DNA from: Bacillota bacterium | GTDB lineage: Bacteria; Bacillota; Clostridia; Peptostreptococcales; Anaerovoracaceae | Assembly: GCA_017431395.1 (NCBI GenBank) | Contig: JAFRLD010000214.1 | Span: forward strand, 1 to 18,366 | Direction: 5' to 3' | Length of the DNA: 18,366 bases | Part shown: one piece after another, positions 8,525-15,278 of the stretch | How the letters are laid out: each line of letters begins with the position of its first letter | Numbering within the stretch: the stretch's first letter is position 1 | Translations under genes and position numbers: made by a program | The notes under the pieces: model-generated | What the model saw: the letters and a program-made list of their open reading frames with translations, nothing else | What the model was told of the DNA's origin: nothing | The model's database searches: none

Positions 8525-8553
8525 TTGAATAAATATTATTTTTGTTGTATTAT
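8525..8553 (+). promoter_or_regulatory. Candidate sigma-A promoter of carAB
   Basis: TTGAAT (8525-8530), a 17-bp spacer and TATTAT (8548-8553). The start is expected near 8560, inside the upstream terminator stem, leaving a leader of about 72 nt to the carA ATG. A further TACAAT at 8596-8601 has no good -35 box. No pyrimidine attenuator or PyrR-type structure was recognised in the leader. Confidence 0.5.
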
Positions 8554-8554
8554 T

Positions 8555-8586
8555 AAACACAGGCAGTCAGATCTGCCTGTGTTTTT
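8555..8586 (+). terminator. Rho-independent terminator after the thioesterase gene
   Basis: AAACACAGGCAG (8555-8566) pairs fully with CTGCCTGTGTTT (8573-8584) around a 6-nt loop; the arm runs into a T5 tract. It closes the dsdA operon before carA. Confidence 0.9.
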
Positions 8587-8631
8587 GTTCTTATATACAA
8601 TAGTGTGACGATAACGAGGAGTACGATCTTT

Positions 8632-9897
8632 ATGACAACCAAAGCAGAACCGGTAGTAACAGGGATGGATGGCCTGCTGTATCTCGAAGACGGGAGCGTC
8701 TTTCGCGGCCATGGATTCGGGTTTCAGGGGACAGCCGTCGGAGAGCTGGTCTTCAACACATCCATGACCGGATATCAGGAGATCCTGACAGATCCGTCCT
8801 ACAAGGGACAGATCATCAACATGACTTACCCGCTTATAGGCAATTACGGGATCAGCGAAACGGACAATGAATCGGACAAGATCCATGCGTTCGGTCTTGT
8901 GATCCGCGACCTTTGCGAGATGCCATCCAATGCATGCAGTATCAAGACGCTCGATGAGTGGCTCAAAGAGCAGAAGATCCCCGGGATCTTCGGGGTGGAT
9001 ACGAGGCAGATTACGAAGAAGATCCGAAAGAACGGAACGCTGAAAGCCCTGATCAGTACCGAAGGCATCAGCATCAGCAAGGCGCGGCAGTTATGCAGTG
9101 AGGGCGAGCTTCGCGGCGACTGGATGAAAACGGTCAGCGTACCGGAGAAGGTCGTGCTGGAGCCGGATCATTTCGAGCAAAGGCTGGACGGGCCCCAGAC
9201 CGAAGAAGGCCAGGAAGGCCAGCAGTCAAGCACCACGGAGCAAAGCTCCTGTGCTTGTTGCAGGACACCTGCAGACCAAATCAAAGATTTGGGCCAGGGG
9301 TTCCAGCCTTTGCACGTAGCAGTCCTCGACTTCGGTGTCAAACGCAACATCCTGCGGTCCTTCTGCGCGCGCGGCTGCCGGCTCACGATCTATCCTTACG
9401 GGACGCCGGCGGAGGAGATCCTGGCGGACGAGCCGGACGGGATCTTCCTGACGAATGGACCCGGAGATCCGGAGGAGGCGACCGAAGCCATCGAAGAGGT
9501 GAGAAAACTGATCCGCCTCTCGGAACTGCCTATGTTCGGGATCTGTATGGGGCATCAGATCCTGGCGATCGCCCTGGGCGGCAAGACGTATAAGATGAAA
9601 TACGGGCACCGGGGCGGCAACCACGGTGTATACGATAAGAACACCAAACGCTCCTACATCACATCGCAGAACCACGGATACGCGGTGCAGTATGAGAGCA
9701 TCATCCTGAAGGGTATGGAGATCACCCATCTGAATCTGAACGACGGCAGCGTCGAAGGCATGGAGCACCGGGATCACCCGATCTTTTCGGTGCAGTTCCA
9801 TCCGGAAGCCTCTCCGGGGCCAAACGATAACGCTTACCTGTTTGACAGATTTATCGACAACATGAAGAAGGCTAAGAAAGAAGGGGGTGAGGAATAA
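8632..9897 (+). CDS. carA: Carbamoyl-phosphate synthase small (glutaminase) subunit, with an in-frame insertion
   Basis: 421 residues; it hydrolyses glutamine and channels ammonia to CarB. Residues 10-170 are the CarA-specific N domain (FNTSMTGYQEILTDPSYKGQ). Residues about 228-415 are the class I glutaminase: GICMGHQ with nucleophile C305, FGHRGGNH-type region at 325-331, and HPEASPGP with H390 and E392, so the triad is intact. The linker between them (about 183-227) is much longer than in B. subtilis (about 364 residues in total) and is low in complexity, rich in Gln, Ser and Cys; the underlying DNA is a palindromic element, listed separately. The start is ATG 8632, with GAGGAG 10 nt upstream; an earlier in-frame GTG at 8605 has no such site. 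Its TAA overlaps the carB ATG by one base. Confidence 0.95.
   Translation: MTTKAEPVVTGMDGLLYLEDGSVFRGHGFGFQGTAVGELVFNTSMTGYQEILTDPSYKGQIINMTYPLIGNYGISETDNESDKIHAFGLVIRDLCEMPSNACSIKTLDEWLKEQKIPGIFGVDTRQITKKIRKNGTLKALISTEGISISKARQLCSEGELRGDWMKTVSVPEKVVLEPDHFEQRLDGPQTEEGQEGQQSSTTEQSSCACCRTPADQIKDLGQGFQPLHVAVLDFGVKRNILRSFCARGCRLTIYPYGTPAEEILADEPDGIFLTNGPGDPEEATEAIEEVRKLIRLSELPMFGICMGHQILAIALGGKTYKMKYGHRGGNHGVYDKNTKRSYITSQNHGYAVQYESIILKGMEITHLNLNDGSVEGMEHRDHPIFSVQFHPEASPGPNDNAYLFDRFIDNMKKAKKEGGEE
9177..9313 (+). repeat. Palindromic, multi-hairpin element inserted in frame within carA
   Basis: The ends are a perfect 12-bp inverted repeat: GCAAAGGCTGGA (9177-9188) and TCCAGCCTTTGC (9302-9313). Pairing extends outward by CG/CG after one mismatch, and inward by CCCC (9193-9196) with GGGG (9297-9300). 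Between the ends lie perfect hairpins: GGAGC/GCTCC around AAA (9237-9249), nested in CAAGCAC/GTGCTTG (9227-9257); TGCAGG/CCTGCA (9259-9273); and CCAAATC/GATTTGG around AAA (9276-9292). It coincides with the extra linker of CarA (residues 182-228) and contains no stop in the carA frame. Codons differ from the surroundings: CAA three times, plus TTG, AGG and TGT. It resembles in concept the Rickettsia palindromic elements, which insert in frame into genes; identity as a mobile repeat is inference. Confidence 0.65.
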
Positions 9898-12800
9898 TGC
9901 CGAAGAAAGCATCGCTGAAGAAGATCCTGATCATCGGATCAGGGCCGATCGTGATCGGACAGGCGGCGGAATTCGACTATTCCGGGACCCAGGCCTGCAA
10001 GGCGATCCATGAGGAAGGCATCGAGACGATCCTGGTAAATTCCAACCCTGCGACCATCATGACCGACAAGGGGATCGCGGACCGGGTATATATGGAGCCG
10101 TTGACCGAAGAAGCCCTGGAGCAGATCCTGGCGAAAGAACGGCCGGATGGCATCCTGGCGGGCTTCGGAGGACAGACCGGGCTCAACCTGGCCATGGAGC
10201 TCGAGAACCGGGGCGTACTGAAAGAATACGGGACCCAGCTTCTCGGCGTCAACCGGGAAAGCATCAAAAAGGCTGAAGACAGAGAGGCTTTCAAGGAGCT
10301 GATGCAGGAGATCGGTGAGCCGATCCCGAGCTCTGTCATCGCCACCAGCATTGAAGAATGCTATGAATTCGTGAAGAAAGAAGGACTGCCGGTGATCATC
10401 CGCCCGGCGTATACCCTCGGCGGCACAGGCGGAGGGATCGCGGAGACGATGGAAGAGCTGGAGCGGCTTTGCTATATGGGCATGGAATCCAGCGCCATAG
10501 GCCAGATCCTGCTGGAGAAATCCGTAGCGGGCTGGAAGGAGATCGAGTACGAGGTCATCCGGGACAGCCGGGACAATTGCATCATCATCTGCAGTATGGA
10601 GAATATGGACCCGGTAGGAGTCCATACCGGGGACAGCATCGTCGTAGCGCCGACCCAGACGCTGCGGGATGAAGAATATCAGATGCTCCGGAACGCTTCG
10701 ATCAAGATCATCCGCAGCCTCGAGATCGAGGGCGGCTGCAACGTTCAGTTCGCCCTGGATCCGGTGACCGGAAACTATATCGTCATCGAGGTCAACCCCC
10801 GGGTCAGTCGTTCGTCCGCACTGGCCTCCAAGGCAGCGGGCTATCCGATCGCCAAGATCGCAGCCAAGATCGCCCTGGGATACAATCTGGATGAGCTGTC
10901 GAACTACGTGACCCGGACCACCAGCGCCTGCTTTGAGCCGACCCTCGACTATGTCGTGGTCAAATTCCCGAAATGGCCGTTCGACAAGTTCCGCACCGCC
11001 TCCCGAAAGCTCGGGACCCAGATGAAGGCGACCGGAGAGGTCATGGCCATCGACCGGACGTTTGAGAGTGCGCTGATGAAGGCCATCTGCTCCATAGAGA
11101 TCAAATGCGACGGCCTGCATGTGCCTTTCGTATCTGCGCTCGAGGATGAGGCGCTGATCCGGAAGATGAAGGCCTGCGACGATGAGCGGATCTTCTGTAT
11201 CGCAGAACTGATGCGGCGGGAACTGATGGGGCCGGAGGAGATCTTCGAGATCACGAAGATCGACCGGTGGTTCCTCTATAAGATCCAGGGGCTGATCGAC
11301 CTCGAGAAGCGGCTCAAGACGGAACCGCTCACGAAGGAACTCCTCTACGAAGCGGAATCCCGCGGCCTGACGGACAACGACATCATCGAATGGAGCGGCG
11401 TATCCCGGGCAGTCATCCAGGACATCCGTGTCTATAATGACATCTATCCGGTCTACAAGATGGTCGACACCTGCGGCGGGGAATTCGATGCGGTGACACC
11501 GTATTACTACTCCTGTTACGATGAAGAGGACGAGAGCATCCGGAGCCATGAGGAGAAGATCCTGGTCATTGGTTCCGGGCCGATCCGTATCGGTCAGGGG
11601 ATCGAGTTCGATTACTGCTGTGTGCAGGGCATCTGGGCCATCAAGGAACTGGGCTATGAAGCGATCATTATGAACAACAATCCGGAGACGGTCAGTACAG
11701 ACTTCGACACATCGGACAAACTGTACTTCGAGCCCCTGCATGTGGACGACGTCATGAATGTGATCAAGCGCGAGCGGCCCATGGGCGTGATCCTGCAGTT
11801 CGGCGGCCAGACCTCACTGAACCTGGCGGAGGATCTATACAGCCGGAGCATCCATATCCTGGGCACGTCCTACCGGAGCATCGATCTGGCGGAGGACCGG
11901 GAGAAATTCGTGAAACTCCTCGGTGAACTGGACATCGCGGTGCCCCGCGGCGTTGCGGTGACCACGAGGGCGGAAGCTTTCGAAGCCGTGCAAAAGCTGG
12001 GCTATCCTCTGGTCGTGCGTCCATCCTACGTCATAGGAGGAAGGGCCATGCAGGTGGTCTACAGCGATGATGAGCTGGAGAAATATCTGAAGGAAGCGGT
12101 CTCGCTGTCGACGGAGCATCCGGTCCTGATCGACCAGTACATCCAGGGCAAGGAGATCGAAGTTGATGCCGTTGCCGATGGGGAGAACATCCTGATCCCC
12201 GGGATCATGGAGCACGTGGAGCGGGCAGGTGTCCATTCCGGAGACAGCATTTCCGTTTATCCGGATTTCAGCCTGACGGCCGCGGTTGAACAGAAGCTGG
12301 TCAAATACACGGAGAAGATCGCTAAAGCGATGAACGTGGTCGGCCTTATGAATATCCAGTACGCCTACGACGGGCAGAAGATCTATGTGATCGAGGTGAA
12401 TCCGAGGGCATCCCGTACCGTTCCGATCCTGAGCAAGGTCACAGGAGTTCCGATGGTCAAACTGGCGGTAGCCGCCATGCTGGGACAGCCGCTTACCAAG
12501 TGGGAGTACGGGACCGGACTCTACCGGCGCAGCGAGGAATATGCCGTGAAGGTACCGGTGTTCTCCAGCGCCAAACTGACAGATATGGATATGGCGCTTG
12601 GCCCCGAGATGAAGTCTACCGGAGAAGTCCTGGGGATCGATCCGGACCTGAACAAGGCTTTGTACAAGGGATTTCTGGCTGAGGGCTCGAATATACCGAC
12701 CGAGGGGAACATTTTCGTGACCCTGCGTCAGACCGAACAGAACGAGGATACGGCGGAGATCCTGGCCGGCTATGTGCAGGCGGGATTCAAGATCTACGCG

Positions 12801-13094
12801 ACGGATGATACGATCGACTTCGTCCGGGCACACGGGATCGAGACCGAGGAGATGGATTATGATACGGCGCAGCGCTGGATCATGAACCATGATACGGACA
12901 GTCCGGACAAGATCTCTCTGGTCATCAATGTTCCGACCATTGCCAACAGCCGCAAGAATGAGAGTTTCCCGGTCCGCCGGAAAGCGATCGAACGGCGGAT
13001 CCCCGCCTTTACCTGCATGTATACCGCCAGGGTCTTCCTGCGTGCTATAAAACTCAAGCAGCAGAATGTACCGCTGGAATACAGGGAACTGTGA
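9897..13094 (+). CDS. carB: Carbamoyl-phosphate synthase large subunit
   Basis: 1065 residues, full length for the family. Two homologous ATP-grasp halves are visible. The first, from KILIIGSGPIVIGQAAEFDYS (9-29), makes carboxyphosphate: YTLGGTGGGIAE near 170 and EVNPRVSRSSALASKAAGYP near 300. The second, from KILVIGSGPIRIGQGIEFDY (about 556), phosphorylates carbamate: SYVIGGRAMQVVYSD near 715 and EVNPRASRT near 840. An MGS-like allosteric domain begins at about residue 937; in relatives it binds UMP, IMP or ornithine. The protein supplies carbamoyl phosphate to pyrimidine and arginine synthesis. ATG 9897 shares its A with the carA stop (TAATG), with GGGGGTGAGG just before. No clear terminator follows the stop; the next gene has its own promoter. 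Confidence 0.98.
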   Translation: MPKKASLKKILIIGSGPIVIGQAAEFDYSGTQACKAIHEEGIETILVNSNPATIMTDKGIADRVYMEPLTEEALEQILAKERPDGILAGFGGQTGLNLAMELENRGVLKEYGTQLLGVNRESIKKAEDREAFKELMQEIGEPIPSSVIATSIEECYEFVKKEGLPVIIRPAYTLGGTGGGIAETMEELERLCYMGMESSAIGQILLEKSVAGWKEIEYEVIRDSRDNCIIICSMENMDPVGVHTGDSIVVAPTQTLRDEEYQMLRNASIKIIRSLEIEGGCNVQFALDPVTGNYIVIEVNPRVSRSSALASKAAGYPIAKIAAKIALGYNLDELSNYVTRTTSACFEPTLDYVVVKFPKWPFDKFRTASRKLGTQMKATGEVMAIDRTFESALMKAICSIEIKCDGLHVPFVSALEDEALIRKMKACDDERIFCIAELMRRELMGPEEIFEITKIDRWFLYKIQGLIDLEKRLKTEPLTKELLYEAESRGLTDNDIIEWSGVSRAVIQDIRVYNDIYPVYKMVDTCGGEFDAVTPYYYSCYDEEDESIRSHEEKILVIGSGPIRIGQGIEFDYCCVQGIWAIKELGYEAIIMNNNPETVSTDFDTSDKLYFEPLHVDDVMNVIKRERPMGVILQFGGQTSLNLAEDLYSRSIHILGTSYRSIDLAEDREKFVKLLGELDIAVPRGVAVTTRAEAFEAVQKLGYPLVVRPSYVIGGRAMQVVYSDDELEKYLKEAVSLSTEHPVLIDQYIQGKEIEVDAVADGENILIPGIMEHVERAGVHSGDSISVYPDFSLTAAVEQKLVKYTEKIAKAMNVVGLMNIQYAYDGQKIYVIEVNPRASRTVPILSKVTGVPMVKLAVAAMLGQPLTKWEYGTGLYRRSEEYAVKVPVFSSAKLTDMDMALGPEMKSTGEVLGIDPDLNKALYKGFLAEGSNIPTEGNIFVTLRQTEQNEDTAEILAGYVQAGFKIYATDDTIDFVRAHGIETEEMDYDTAQRWIMNHDTDSPDKISLVINVPTIANSRKNESFPVRRKAIERRIPAFTCMYTARVFLRAIKLKQQNVPLEYREL

Positions 13095-13126
13095 GTAGGA
13101 GGTGGCGGCAAAGGGATTTTTATAAC

Positions 13127-13158
13127 TTGCGCCAATGAAGAAAGTCTGTTAGTATAAT
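13127..13158 (+). promoter_or_regulatory. Candidate promoter of the two-span membrane protein
   Basis: A perfect TATAAT at 13153-13158 lies 31 bp before the start codon. The best -35 candidate, TTGCGC at 13127-13132, gives a 20-bp spacer, longer than ideal, so the -35 assignment is weak. Confidence 0.45.
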
Positions 13159-13189
13159 ATGGTGAATTGAAACTTGAAAGGGCATTCTT

Positions 13190-13393
13190 ATGATCATATT
13201 ATTCAGCGCACTGGCTTTCGGGCTCGTGGTGCTTATCATCGTAGCTTGGAATATGGGACTGACGCTTTCCAGCGGGTTCAGAGGCAATGTGCCGGAGAAA
13301 TTCCGCAGCATATTGAAGATCGTTCTCCTGCTGGAGACGATCGGATTCATCGTGTTGTTCGTGATGGTGATCGTGAAGACGATGATGCTCTGA
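13190..13393 (+). CDS. Small two-span membrane protein, unknown function
   Basis: 67 residues with two hydrophobic helices, about 1-24 (MIILFSALAFGLVVLIIVAW) and 44-66 (ILLLETIGFIVLFVMVIVK-like stretch), joined by a short polar loop SGFRGNVPEKFRSI. I do not recognise a family. ATG at 13190 is preceded by GAAAGGG about 8 nt upstream. It stands between carB and a convergent metallophosphoesterase gene; its stop TGA (13391-13393) directly abuts the stop of that gene. Real-gene evidence is the -10 box, the ribosome site and the coherent membrane topology; the opposite frames give no sensible protein. Confidence 0.65.
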   Translation: MIILFSALAFGLVVLIIVAWNMGLTLSSGFRGNVPEKFRSILKIVLLLETIGFIVLFVMVIVKTMML

Positions 13394-13936
13394 TCAGAAG
13401 CGGTCGCTGTAGTTCAGAATGGATCTCACGAATCCGCCGGATGGCGTTTTTTTCCCACCCATGACGGTGGAATAATAGACAATTGAAGCATCGAAGCTTT
13501 CATCAGCGGTTCTTACGATAGCGTAGGAGCCGCTGCTTTCGTCTCTGGGAAGGGTGAGGCTGCCAGGATTGACGAACCAGATCCCCTCATCCTCGGTGAT
13601 CAGAGAGCAATGGGTATGGCCAAAAAGCGCGGCGCAGCAGCCGGCTTCCATAGCGCGGTATTTCAGAGTCGAAAGATCATAATAGACATGTTCCCGGTGA
13701 CCATGGACCAGCAGGATCTTCCCGTATTCCGTTTCGATGATCTCCTGGTCCGGACCGGTGGAATCACAGTTGCCCCGGACAGCGGCGACCTGCACATGCA
13801 GTTCCTCCGCCAGCTTCTGGGCGTCCGAAAAATGATCGCCTGTATGCGCGATCAGATCGATGTCCGTCAGTTTCGGCCAGATGTCCCTGACCTTATTCAA
13901 TTTCCCGTGGGTATCCCCGATGACAAGTATCTTCAT
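13394..13936 (-). CDS. YfcE/MJ0936-type metallophosphoesterase
   Basis: 180 residues with the complete dinuclear metal site of the calcineurin-like superfamily: D8 and H10 (GDTHGK), D34 (TGDHF), N56 (RGNCD), H78 and H80 (VHGH), H107 and H109 (FGHTH). Relatives hydrolyse phosphodiesters in vitro, and some are tested on cyclic nucleotides; the natural substrate here is unknown. The start is ATG at 13936, because MKILVIGDTHGK is the normal N terminus. An upstream in-frame GTG at 13984 would add 16 non-homologous residues and run across the promoter. No Shine-Dalgarno sequence precedes 13936, and the predicted transcript starts only about 4 nt before it, so the mRNA looks leaderless. The 3' end converges on the two-span membrane protein gene with no space between. 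Confidence 0.9.
   Translation of the reverse strand: MKILVIGDTHGKLNKVRDIWPKLTDIDLIAHTGDHFSDAQKLAEELHVQVAAVRGNCDSTGPDQEIIETEYGKILLVHGHREHVYYDLSTLKYRAMEAGCCAALFGHTHCSLITEDEGIWFVNPGSLTLPRDESSGSYAIVRTADESFDASIVYYSTVMGGKKTPSGGFVRSILNYSDRF
13435..13453 (+). terminator. Weak candidate terminator for the two-span membrane protein, inside the opposing gene
   Basis: CGCC (13435-13438) and GGCG (13443-13446) around a 4-nt loop, followed by seven T. The stem is short, but it is the only hairpin-T tract downstream of the stop at 13393. It lies in the coding region of the metallophosphoesterase (residues around GGKKTPSGG). Confidence 0.35.
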
Positions 13937-13946
13937 AACGCTGTCG

Positions 13947-13975
13947 ATTATAGCAGAAATCGGACGAGAAAACAA
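13947..13975 (-). promoter_or_regulatory. Sigma-A promoter of the metallophosphoesterase gene, probably leaderless
   Basis: On the minus strand TTGTTT (13975-13970), a 17-bp spacer and perfect TATAAT (13952-13947), with TGC directly in front as an extended -10. The start near 13940 is only about 4 nt from the ATG at 13936. Confidence 0.75.
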
Positions 13976-13987
13976 CCGGCTCACTCG

Positions 13988-14017
13988 TTGACGGAAGACC
14001 CGTTTCTGAGGTACAAT
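13988..14017 (+). promoter_or_regulatory. Sigma-A promoter of the six-gene plus-strand operon ending in rapZ
   Basis: TTGACG (13988-13993), an 18-bp spacer and TACAAT (14012-14017); start near 14024. Its -35 box lies only 12 bp from the -35 box of the divergent metallophosphoesterase promoter, so the two polymerase sites are back to back. Confidence 0.75.
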
Positions 14018-14070
14018 AACATGGGGTAAGAGGTGCCCGAATCATCAACATGGGAGGACTAAGGATTCAC

Positions 14071-14514
14071 ATGAGTGAGATCAGAAGAGAAGGAAACAGA
14101 GTGGTGACGGACGGACAGGATCTGGCACAGACCGCGAAGGAGCTGAAGGCTGATGGCGTCACGGATGTGACGGTCGTCGTCAACACGTTCAACTATACAA
14201 GATATAAGGAATCAAACGACGGGAAGGAACTGCAGCCTGTGGTCGACGGGATCAACGCAGCCATCGGCGCAGGACTGAATGTCCGGCTCGAGGTCGCGTT
14301 AAAGGAAGGCTTTAACGACGATGAGATATTGGATTTTCTGCAGCTGACCCTGCTGCATAAGTATGATATCGTGTTCCTGCCGACGATCGATTACGGGATC
14401 ATCAAAGAGAAGATGCCGCTTCTTCGGAAGGTCGAAGGCGATTTCGGCGATATCGATATGTACAAGTATGCCATTGCCAAAGGACGGATCGGTTTCAAGA
14501 TGGATCAGGAGTAA
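14071..14514 (+). CDS. MoaA-like half-barrel protein lacking the radical-SAM cluster
   Basis: 147 residues. The segment from VVTDGQDLAQTAKELK through ELQPVVDGINAAIGAGLNV to ALKEGFNDDEILDFLQLT (about 11-93) reads like the middle of MoaA radical-SAM enzymes: the TNG strand, the SLDT strand, the helix with aGl, and the GxNDDEI turn. The first part of the barrel, with the CxxxCxxC motif, is missing; the protein contains no cysteine at all, so it cannot hold an Fe-S cluster. It is not a recent break: it has its own promoter, and an AAGGA site 5 nt plus GGGAGGA 12 nt before ATG 14071. The C-terminal 50 residues (KEKMPLLRKVEGDFGD) have no feature I know. It lies 8 nt ahead of the Fic-like gene. The function is unknown; the family relation is my reading of the sequence. 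Confidence 0.7.
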   Translation: MSEIRREGNRVVTDGQDLAQTAKELKADGVTDVTVVVNTFNYTRYKESNDGKELQPVVDGINAAIGAGLNVRLEVALKEGFNDDEILDFLQLTLLHKYDIVFLPTIDYGIIKEKMPLLRKVEGDFGDIDMYKYAIAKGRIGFKMDQE

Positions 14515-14522
14515 TCGGAATC

Positions 14523-15278
14523 ATGGCGGATAAGAAAGTGCACGAAGAACTGTACAGGATGCGGATCGAGCTGGCTGCGATGCTTAAGAACAACCGGCTG
14601 CTGTACTCTGCCGTGCAGGAGGTCAACCGGATCGATATGGTACGGGCTTCCCTGATCCTGCGAAGCTCAGCCCATGACAAGGTGCCGGTGGAGAAGATCC
14701 TGGACGGAGAGCTCCCGAAGGAAGTCCCGGTGAAAGAATACGTGTTCATCGAGAGTTTCAGCAATCTGGTCCGGATCGCCTATAGCAATCTGGATATGGG
14801 GAATTCCCTCGACAAGCATTTGCTGATCAGCGGCTACCGGATCCTTTCGGAGAATGAGAACGGTTATTTCAGGAAGTCGAATCCGGTGGTCTATACATTT
14901 AACCATGTGCCGCCGCACGCGGTCGATGTAGAGGACCGGATCACCGACTGTCTGCGCAGGGTGTATAGCCGGGAGTCAGGGAATAACATCATCCTTAAGG
15001 CGATGTATATCCATAACAAGATCATCGACATTTATCCTTTCGAGGACTATAACGCGGAGCTTGCGATTTTCGCGCTGAACTACTATCTGCTCGAAAACGG
15101 GCTCGCTCCGATCAGCATGGCGCTGACCAAACAGGATTACCAGACGCAGGTGTCGGACTGCCTGAAGGGGATCCACCAAGAGAAATTTTATAACTTCCTC
15201 TGCGGAGCGATCTATGACAAGATGAACGGGACCATCGAGGCCTGCAGAGAATATATCAGGAACCAGAATGAACTATGA
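14523..15278 (+). CDS. Fic-fold protein with degenerate active site
   Basis: 251 residues. Residues about 105-200 follow the Fic (AMPylation) domain: YFRKSNPVVY, VPPHAVDVEDRI, then AMYIHNKIIDIYPFEDYNAE and ALNYYLLENGLAPI. In active enzymes the loop is HPF-x-(D/E)-GNG-(K/R). Here it is YPFEDYNAE (171-179): P172, F173, D175 and N177 remain, but the catalytic His is Y171, both glycines are Y176 and A178, and the Arg is E179. Nucleotide transfer is therefore not expected. N-terminal RASLILRS (41-48) sits where the (S/T)xxxE(G/N) inhibitory helix would be, and its Glu is absent. AGGAG lies 11 nt before ATG 14523; the stop overlaps the next gene as ATGA. It may act as a binding or scaffold protein. 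The Fic assignment is by motif pattern only. Confidence 0.65.
   Translation: MADKKVHEELYRMRIELAAMLKNNRLLYSAVQEVNRIDMVRASLILRSSAHDKVPVEKILDGELPKEVPVKEYVFIESFSNLVRIAYSNLDMGNSLDKHLLISGYRILSENENGYFRKSNPVVYTFNHVPPHAVDVEDRITDCLRRVYSRESGNNIILKAMYIHNKIIDIYPFEDYNAELAIFALNYYLLENGLAPISMALTKQDYQTQVSDCLKGIHQEKFYNFLCGAIYDKMNGTIEACREYIRNQNEL

Noticed and set aside
8587..8631. Pyrimidine-responsive attenuator or riboswitch in the carA leader
   Set aside because: The leader is short and shows no terminator/antiterminator pair or PyrR-like loop.
9939..11741. A 600-codon open frame on the minus strand within carB
   Set aside because: It is a GC-driven shadow of the carB frame; its translation is Asp/His/Arg/Leu-rich without any domain.
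13095..13126. Possible terminator directly after carB
   Set aside because: There is a short T tract at 13116-13121 but no stem with useful pairing before it, so read-through into the next gene cannot be excluded.
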